Source of the DNA: Gnetum montanum
Lineage: Eukaryota > Streptophyta > Gnetopsida > Gnetales > Gnetaceae
DNA length: 64,000 bases
NCBI GenBank assembly: GCA_015680685.1
Contig: MNCI01011145.1
Location: forward strand, 3,930-67,929
Direction of reading: 5' to 3'
The position numbers and the translations under genes were made by a program. Below the pieces are notes generated by a model that was given only the letters and a program-made list of their open reading frames with translations, was not told the DNA's origin and made no database searches. This document shows positions 54,401-64,000 of the stretch, one piece after another; positions within the stretch are counted from its first letter, which is position 1, and every line of letters begins with the position of its first letter.

Positions 54401-57400
54401 CTAGGTTCTAAACACTAGGGTGTTACATAGGGCAATCCCTTGAATCAACACATGTATGTGCTAGAGAATAGTGGTAGTGGTAGCAAACATTTGTATATAT
54501 GTGATTTCTCAGTTGAAACACATCTATGAATTGACAATAAATAGTGAAAATTTAAAATCTAACTTGTCATAGAGGAACATTAACATCAAGGAAATACTTT
54601 AGTAGAAAATGAATTTAGTTGAAGCCCAAAATTTGGGACATGTAATCTATGAAGTAGATGACATATTATAGTACCATGCTTGTTCTTATGGATGTATCAT
54701 CCACTATAATTTTGTCATGTATAATGATCCTTTAGTCAAATGATATGAATGGATATTGATGACAAGTTTTGTTCATAAAAGCATGAAGAAAAATGAGGTC
54801 TATTAGCTAATCCATTGGATCTTACCCAAGAACATTATTTGCCTTTTTAGTGATGCAAAAAATGCCTACTAGGTGTTGAGATAGAACAAATAAGAGCCAT
54901 GTAAATGTAATGATATTTATGTCATGCCTTATTATAAATAATTTTCTAATGACATTGTGTAGGAAGATTGTGTCTACATTTGACATGTTGGCAACCAATC
55001 CCACCACTAGGTTGTGACTAGACACTGATAAAGAAACTTTAAAAAGTAACTTATCCATGTATGTTTGGATGAAAATGATGACATAACAAATGTACCATCT
55101 TGTAGAATTTCATCATGTACAATGATACTTTAGTCTAATATCTCCAATGAGTATAGGCAAAAAAGCTTTGTTCATGATTATGTAAAAAAATGAGGTCTAT
55201 TGGCAAAGCTAGTGGATCCTATGCAAGAATATTTTTGGCCTCTCTAGTGGTATGATAGGTGGTCATTAGATGCTGAGATAACATGTTGAAGAGCTATGTA
55301 AGTGTAGTAATATTTATGTCACATTACACTATGAAGCAATTAATAATGACATTGCATAGAAAAACTACATCTACATTCAACATGTTGGTAACTAATCTCA
55401 CTATCAAGTTTCACTTCAATAATAAAGAAACAAATTTGGAAAATATGTCATCCATCTATGCATGAACAACAATGATGTAGTTGATATGATGCTTATGGTG
55501 AAGATGTTAGAATTGTAGAATACACCACAAAGTCATAAGCATGAAGTTCTACTACATCATGACATTAAAAGTTTTATTAAAGGTGAATGTGAATGACAAT
55601 AGTAGTAGACTAGGAAGTAGGTAGGGCATGTGTTAGTTGTATTTTCAAATATGTAGAAGAAGAACATAACCTAGAGATCAAACACTACATGAAGCCTGGC
55701 AAAAGTTGCATGAAAGGCTACCTTTCATTCATGGTATTTTAGATTGTGCTAGTTTTAAACTCTCAAAATAGTCATTGCCATAAATGTAAGGTGGAAACCT
55801 TGCATTGCCATTACTAGAATGACCCATTGTAGTAAAATTACCTACACCCAATAACTATGTGAAATATCTAGACAACATATTCTTCATTATTGTAGTATGT
55901 AAAATAGTTCATATTATAATAGTATTTCCTATTATGATGATGTCAAAATTGAAATATTTTGATTATAGGTACATCTTAAGACATATAACTAACATGATAC
56001 ATTAGGAAAACTACTTATAATTTTCATCATGACTATGGTGAAAACATATTCACTCATCATTTGACTTTGACTTTGATTGCTAATATATTCTCACTATGAT
56101 TGTCATAGAACATGCATAGATATCCTTTGACTTTAACTTTGATCATTGACATATTTTCATCATGATCTTGATAAAACATGTACACCCACTCTTTGACTTT
56201 GACCATTAACATTCTCACATAGTGACTATGATGATAGTAGCAACATACATTGTGCTTTTTATTTGGATGTATAAGTGCTAACAAAGTTCAAGTATGCCAC
56301 TATGTTGCCAATACTTGAAATGCTACCATCCTTGATTGTGAATTAGAAGTGACTATTAGATTCAATGACCACCAACCTACAATGATCCAACATTGTTTTG
56401 TGCATTTCTTATAGGTCAATCTTTTTATCTTAATTTCTTATATTGGATGAACACTAACTTGCAACAATTTGACTTTGTTTTGGATATTTTTTTTATGGGT
56501 CAATATTCTCATCATAATTTGTTAAATTTAATGATCACTAAAATTACATGATTTGATATTATTTTGTACATTTTTCATGGATCAATATTTTCATCTCAAT
56601 TTGACAGTCACCATCAACTTGGTTGCACTAGAACATGTTCTTCACCATTGATTTAACACCTAGGATAAAGGAGACTATTTCTAAATGCGTTTTTTGGAAC
56701 TATTAAATGATGACATTGCAAGGTGATAGCCTTGTGTTGTCATTAATAGGATGACTTTTCTATAGTAACAAGACTTATATCCAACAACTTTGCAAACATA
56801 GTTTAAAAATAATTGCCTAGAGATGGTGGTAAACTTATTCCAAGGTGTTTTCCTTTTGTTAACTATGAACAATTGAAATAAAAATACTTGCCTACAAAAA
56901 ATATATGATTCTTTATTCAACTATGAGTAGTTGGTGATTATCTACTTCGATAATTACTCTTAGTTATGATTAGTGATGGTAGCATTCTAAGTAATACCTA
57001 ATCTGGTGGTGTATTTGGACCATATCACTACATATGCACTTTAGACATTAAACATGACCAATGTTATTATCATAGCCAACATGAGAAGAAACTAAAAACA
57101 CTTGTCCATATGTTGATTATGTCACTTCATTAGTTCACTTCATTTTGTATAATGGTAATAGTAATGAATTTAAAATTTCATTACTATTTTTGTGTGTGCA
57201 ATAGTTGTAGTAAGAAGTTTAAAATTTCACCATCATGATTCATGGAGTAGATGTTGTATTGTATAGTATGCCTTTACTTATGGGCATGTCTTTAGGTACA
57301 ATCTTGCCATGTAAAGTAACCTTATGATCTAATGATATCAATGGGTACAAATGAAGAGCTTTATATATGACCATGCATTGAAAAATGAGGTTTGTTGGTT

Positions 57401-60400
57401 GAGTTAATGATTCTTACCCAAGAACTTTATTAGCCTCTTTAATGAGTGATGGATGACCACTTAATGTTGAAATAGCAACTAGAATAGTCATGTAACTGTA
57501 GTGGTAGTGATGTCATACACTACTATGAAGAAGTTGATGACTACTTTATGCCTAACATGTTGGTAGCTAATCCTACCATAAAGTTGTAGTTAGATAATTA
57601 TAAAGGACCTTTGGAAAGCAGGTCACCTCTGTATGTTTGGATGTTTATGATGATATAATTGATACAATTCTTATGGTCAATGTGCAAGAACCACAAGATA
57701 TGCTACCATGTCCTAGGCATGAAGTTCCATTGCATTGTGCCATAGGCATGAAGTTCCATTACATTTTATCATTGATAGTAATCAAAGAATTACATGATTA
57801 AAAAAAATAGTAGGTTAGGGAGTAGGCACAACATGTGCTAGCCAAACAAGATGTTTTCTATGTTTTTAAATATGTAGTAGAAGAACATTTCTTAGAGATT
57901 AAACACCACCTAAAACTTGGTAAAGACATGCATCAATGGCTACATCTTGTATATGATGTCCAAGAATGTAATTATTACAAACTTTCATAATCATTATTAT
58001 TAGAGATGCATGGGGAAACCTTGCATTGTCATTATTAGGATAGCTTGCAACATTAAAATTAGCTACATTTAATAGCTCTATGAAAACTATCTTAAAAGTA
58101 TGTTCTTCCTTATCATGGTATATAAAATAGTTTATATCATAGTAAACATTCATATTATAAGGGTACTAAAAATAAAATAGTTTTATCATAGGTACACCTT
58201 AAGGCATATAGCTAGCATGAAATATTAGAAGAACTACTTATAATTTTCATTTGAATTATATTAAAAACATAATCACCTATTCTTTAACTTTGAAAACTAA
58301 CATATTTCTTATCATAGTATGTAAAATAGTTTACATCATATTAAGAGTTCATATTATATGAATATTGAAAATGAAATAATGTGACTATAGGTACATCCCA
58401 AAACATATAGCTAGCATAATACATTAGAATTATTTATAATTTTCATCATGATTGTGAGGAAAACATGTTCATTTATCCTTTGATTTTAACTCTTGACTTT
58501 TGATATATTCTTATCATGATTATCACAGAACATGTCCATGAGCCCACCTACCATTTGACTATAATTTTGACCATTGACATATTCTCACTATAACTATGAT
58601 GGAAACAACGACATATTTTGTGTTTTATTTATAAATGCATATTATTACTATGAATTAATGACAACATATGTCATTCTTTATATCTGGATGCATAAGAGGT
58701 AAAATTGTCCATGTGTTATTGTGTTGACTGTTAGTTGAAATCCTCCTATCTCTTATCATGAACCAAAAGTGACCATTAGATTGGATGACCACCAACCTAC
58801 AATGATCCATAACTTATTTATGCATTTTTCATGGGCTACTATTTTGATTTTAGTTTTCTATAATCATTACCAGCCTAGCCATGCTAAAACATGTTCTCCA
58901 CAATAGATTTGGTACATGTAAGAAAGGGTATTATTTCTAGAGAATTATTGTAGGGTTGTTGAACACTGGCATTGCAAAGTGGTAACTTTATCCTATTATT
59001 GCTTGCTAACCTATCATAAGTAAGAATACCTATAACCTAATATCTTTAAGAAAATCATTTAGAAATAATTATCTCTTTAATATGTATAAAATAATGATCT
59101 AGGTTGGTCGGGTTTACTTTGACTATGACTAACTAAGATGAAACTGTTGGCATTTTAAAAATGTATGAAGCTTTGTTGAATTGATATAAGTTTGTTACTA
59201 TCCAATTCAAAAATTTCTTAGATTTGATAATTAGTGATGGTAGCATTTCAAGAAATAGCTAATAATGTATTGTACCTATACCATATCATCATTTATGTGC
59301 TTGGGCATAAAGTATGACTTATGATACCTTCACAACCAATAGGACCCACAAACACATATCTCTATGTTGATTGTGCCACTTCATTCTTTTTCTTTGCATT
59401 GTGTAATTGCAATAAAAATGAGTTTAAAATTTCATTATTAATCCCATGTTTAATAGTTGTTTTCTTTGCAATGTGTAATCACAATAGAAATGAGTTTAAA
59501 ATTTCATTGTTAGTCGCATGTTTAATAGTCATAGTAATAAGTGTTATTTTACCACTACGACCCATGAAGTAGGTGTAGTAGTATAGTAGCATGTCTATTC
59601 TTATGAATGTTCCTTTATTTAAAATGTTGTCATGCATAGTAACATTATAGTTCAATGATATTTATGGGTATAAACAAAGAGATTCGTTAATAACCATAGG
59701 TAGAAAAAAATGTTTGTTGGCTTAGATAATGATTCCTATTACCATTGGGTACTAGTGAGAGGATCCATGTAAGAGCATTGGTAGTAGTGTCTTGCCTTGA
59801 TATGAAGAATTTGTTGACCATGTTACTTCTAAAGGTCATGTTTATGTTCAACATGTTGGAAACTAGTCATGCTACCAAGTTGTAGTTAAACAACTATAAA
59901 GTATCTTTGGAAAGGTTATCCATATATGCTTATATGAAAATGATGATAGAACATATATTATGGTTATGACCAAGATGAAAGAATAACAAAATATCCTACC
60001 ATGTCATAGATATGAAGTTCTACTGTATTATTGCATCCCTACAATCATGATAGACCAACATGAATAATAATAATATGAGTCTAGGAAGCAAGCCTGGCAT
60101 GTGCCAATACAACATAATGTTTGACATATTTTCGAATGTGTAGCAAAAAACATGTGCCTAAGATCAAACAAAGCTTGAAAATTTTCAAAGGCTTACATGA
60201 AAAATATTCCTATAATACATATTGTCCCACAGTGCATTGGTTGTAAACTCTTAAAATCATTGTTACTGAACATACAAGCTGGGTACCTTATGTTACAATT
60301 TCTAGGATGACCTATAGTAGTAAAAATACTTACATTGAATAGCTCTATGAAAGACATCTTGATAGTTTGTTCTTTCTTATTGTAGTATATAAAATAGGTC

Positions 60401-62500
60401 ATATCATAGTAATAGTTCACATTTTAGGGATGTTAAAAATAAAATAATTTGACTATAGATATATGCTAAGATATATAACCAACATGATATATTAGATGAA
60501 TTGCTTAGGATTTTCATCATGATTATGATGAAAACATGTTCACCTATCCTTTGACTTTAAATTTGACTACTGATATATTTTCATTGTGATTATCATGGAA
60601 CATGTCCATCCACTCTTTCACCTTGACTTTGATTTTAATTGCTAATATGATGGGCAACAACACTATATGTTATGCTATATTTTTATCTAGATACATAAGT
60701 GTCAACATGATTTGGATGCACCACTATGTTGGTTACCACTTGGAATGCTACCATATTTAATTGTTATTTGAACATGACTATTAAATTGGATAATTATCAA
60801 CCTACACTATTTTGGAATTTTTGGTATATTTTTCATAGACCAATTATCTCATCTTAGTTCCCTGTTATTACAAGTAACTTTGTTACATTGGATAATTTTC
60901 TTTATTGGGGATTTGGTAGATATCATAATGGGAATTATTTCCAAATGATTTTTGCAAAGTTATGAGATACTAACATTGCAATGTGATTGTCTTATATTAC
61001 CATTGCTAGGATAGCCTATTGGTAGTAAAAAGACATTTATCCAATAGCTTTATGAAAATCATTTGGAAGTAATTACTTTTTTGATAGGTATAAAGGCAAC
61101 AATGATGAACATGTTCCATAGTGGCTAAGTCTATGTGATGATAATCAACTAATTAAGATGAAAATGTTGGCCCATGAAAAATGTATAAAGCTTTATTGGA
61201 CATTGTAAGTTGGCAATTATCCACTCTAACAATTGTTCCTAATTAGGATCAATAATGGTAGCATTCCAAGCAATGACTAAGATGGTAGTGTACATGGACT
61301 ATGTCACAAATCATGTGCCCAAGCATAAAGCATGACATATGCTATCACCATAACTAATAAGAGAAAAAGTAACAGACACTTGTATATATGTTAATCATGT
61401 TACTTCACAAGTTTACTTCATTATGTGTAATAGCACTAATAATGAGTTTAAATATTCATTTTTGTTGTTGTGTATAATAGCAATAACAAAAAATTTAAAC
61501 TTTTATTGTTGTAGCCTTTAGACTATATTTTGTATTTTACCATCATGTCCTTACTTATGGATGTTCCTTTAGAAATAATTTCATTATGCATAATGATCTT
61601 ATGCTCTAATGGGTACAAACAAAGAGGTTCATACATTACCACATGGAAAAAAATGAGGTTTTGTGGTTAAGATCCATGGATCTAATGAATATTGTGCAAG
61701 AACATTATAATGAAGAAGTATGTGATCACACTATATTTAAAGGTCATGTCTACATTTAACATGTTAATAGCTAATCTTGTCACCCCACCACCAAGTTGTT
61801 GAAGAATGATGAAACAACTTTGGTAAATATATCATCCATGTATGTATAGACAATAATCATGACACAATGGATATGATGTTATCATACAAGGTATGAGAAC
61901 TACATAATACACTACCATGTTATAGACATATTTCATCATATCCAATTGCATTTGCATGCCATTTCTTACAAATGTATGTTTAGTACAATGTTTTCATGCA
62001 TAGTGCCCTTATGATCCAATGACATTGACAAGTTCCAATGAAAGCATTGTTCATGATCCCACATAAAAAAATAAGGTTTGTTGGTTGAGCTAAGGATCCT
62101 ACCAAAGAATTATATCAACATTTTTAGTGGTATAGTGGGCTATTACTAAATTTTTAAATAGAAGGTAGTATATCCATGTAAACACATTAGTAGTAGTGTC
62201 ATACCTTGTGATGAGGAAGTTGGTAATCATGTTACATCTAAAGATTATGTGTATGCTCATCATGTTGGTAGTTAATTCCATCACCAAGTTGTAATTAAAT
62301 AATTATGAATCAACTTTGAAAAGTAGGTCATCCATGTATGCTTGGATAGCAATAATGACATAGTGAATATGATGTTGTTACTTAAAGTGTAAGAATTGGA
62401 AAATATACCAATATGACATAAGCATGTTCTCATCATAAGCAACTATGTTTTATCATGAATACAATGGGAATATGCCTATCACATGGTGGTGTATTTTGCA
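54400..62500 (+). repeat. Complex array of diverged 2.0-2.4 kb units
   Basis: About 3.5 units follow each other. A marker like GTGATGGTAGCATTCTAAG occurs at about 56965, 59237 and 61254 (spacing 2272 and 2017). Its inverted form, near CTTGAAATGCTACCATC, occurs at about 56320, 58736 and 60742. A third marker like AGGCATGAAGTTCTACTACA occurs at about 55536, 57713 and 60006. Each unit therefore contains an inverted pair 500-650 bases apart. No coding frame was recognised. A duplicated 400-bp sub-block (54722 and 55120; 61597 and 62005) adds complexity. Confidence 0.7.
57706..57770 (+). repeat. 32-bp tandem duplication within the array
   Basis: TAGGCATGAAGTTCCATT.CATT occurs twice in a row (57713 and 57745). 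Confidence 0.85.
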
Positions 62501-64000
62501 TTTTCTCACCTTGGTAACAAGTGTTATATTTGCCACATTGTGATGAGTATCCAAAGCTATGCTGATGACTTTCTTTCAAAAGAAATTTCATCATTGTCTA
62601 AGTAAAACTTGATGGTGGGATTGGTTGCATATATGCCAAACATAAGCACAACAGTTATACATAACTTTGTCACAAATTTATTCATAGTTGGGCATGCCAT
62701 TACTACTGTTATGATTACATGACTCTTCTAGGTTCTATTTTATTATATAGTAGTTGTTGGTTGTGTTGTTGAAGAGGTCAACAGCATTCTTGAGTAGGAT
62801 TCACCATCTAAATTAAATAACCTTATTTTCTATGTATATCCATAAATGAAGCTTTCTACATATACCCTTTGATGCCATTGGATCATAAGGTTGATGTGCA
62901 TGATATTACTTGAACACCCATATATAAAAGAGAGCATGTTATTGTAATAAATCTACTTCAACTTTGGGATCATAATTACATCCGTTTTCTATAAGAGTAT
63001 TGGCTTTGTGTAAATGTAGTGATCCAAAGCTTATTTCTTTAACTTAAAATGGATTTTTAAGTTCACATCATTCAATGTCAGACCCTAAATGTGTCCTGAT
63101 TGAGAAATTACATATATTTAGATTTTTATTACCCTAGCCACTATTTTTCAACACTTACACATATTTGTCTAGGTTGGGCATAGATCCTTTTCTTATGTCT
63201 CTTTTAGCCTTATTATTAAGAACAACCTTTCCTTCATCCTCTTTTATAATTGATGCTCCTCACTCTTACTCATCATTATTTTTGTAGTTAATAAGGATAT
63301 CACCTAGATCATTTTGTTATCCTTACTATGATTGTAATTTTTTCCTTGAGTTTTGGTATGTTTGGAGGTATTTGGAGCCTATTGTGATGAGTTTAGGAGG
63401 TTCTATAGTCACTGGGAACTTGTTTGGAGATGTCCAACTATTCCAAACTTCAAAATGAGCATCTTTATTCTTGGCCCTACCAAAATAGATGTTTTCTTTA
63501 TAAGATAGATGTCTACTCTAAAATTAAGACATCTATTGCCACTATGCAGAAAAGATATCTACTTGATCTGTAAGATGTCTACTATTTTTTCATGATGTCT
63601 ACTCTCTATCTCATGTGCATTTTGGAAGGATGTCTTCTTCTTGTTAAATACAACTTGTATGAATTCAAATGGACTTAAATTGAATTTTAAAATGAAGGTA
63701 AGATGAAAGGCCATTTAAAAAAGTATAAATAATCATCTAAGTCCTAAGTTTATGCAAGAGAGAGTAAGGGTAAAATGAAAATAAGAGTGAGTCCTTATCC
63801 ATTATGAGGTTGAGTATGTGTCTCCATTAGAAAATGAAAGAGTAAATGATTATTATTGATGATCTAGTTACTTTGAGTATGGAGTGAGGATTTGATTTGA
63901 TTGCTTGTCTATCCTTGGGAGTTGATTGCTATTTTGATACTTGTACTTTCATTTCTTGAGCAAGAATAAAGTATTTTCCTTTTTTTTCATGTTTAACCTG
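62501..64000. other. Unassigned non-coding DNA with a short motif cluster
   Basis: At 63500-63640 the motif AGATGTCTACT and variants, one of them inverted, occurs about six times. Otherwise I see no gene or known element. Confidence 0.5.

Overview
The window looks like intergenic DNA from a large-genome land plant. It is AT-rich, has no operons, and is dominated by nested, decayed LTR retrotransposons of plant Ty3/Gypsy and Ty1/Copia types. One broken TIR-type disease-resistance (TNL) exon is the only host-gene-like sequence I recognise. The TIR remnant resembles conifer TNLs, so a gymnosperm is my guess, at low confidence. No intact protein-coding gene was found; nearly every open stretch is a fragment of a frameshifted element. 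Two assembly gaps are present (12107-12547 and 51273-51476).

Layout. (1) 1-10259, plus strand: a degenerate Tat-like Gypsy element cut by the window edge. It shows the gag end, protease, a 4-kb non-coding spacer with about 12 copies of a degenerate ~190-bp repeat, RT, two RNase H-like segments, integrase and a repeat-bearing 3' region. (2) 10260-17763, minus strand: element A, inserted in that 3' region. (3) 17764-23290: mostly AT-rich non-coding DNA with a 516-bp tandem duplication and a tRNA-like remnant. (4) 23300-23935: the TIR pseudogene. (5) 24243-29086, minus strand: Copia element D, nearly complete but broken. (6) 30420-37853, plus strand: element B, with a perfect target-site duplication ATATT. 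(7) 39400-41944 and 53000-62900: one complex family of 2.0-2.4 kb repeat units. Between these two parts lie Copia element E (41945-46496, minus, RT core deleted) and element C (46584-52966, minus, perfect target-site duplication GTAAG). (8) 62900-64000: unassigned.

The most interesting content is the family formed by A, B and C. Each has 0.86-1.07 kb LTRs ending TGATG...CATCA and a primer-binding site matching tRNA-Asp. Each encodes a gag with an unusual C-x2-C-x3-H-x4-C knuckle. A and B also encode a retroviral-type aspartic protease; C has lost it. None has reverse transcriptase or integrase, so they look like non-autonomous gag-carrying elements that need a helper. They also share three unusual non-coding features: a cluster of palindromic GCGATATCGC motifs beside the LTR TATA box, repeated internal copies of the polypurine-tract sequence, and a conserved branch-point plus splice acceptor directly before an ATGGC start near the 3' end. 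That start opens a different reading frame in B and in C, which suggests a spliced, exchangeable 3' ORF.
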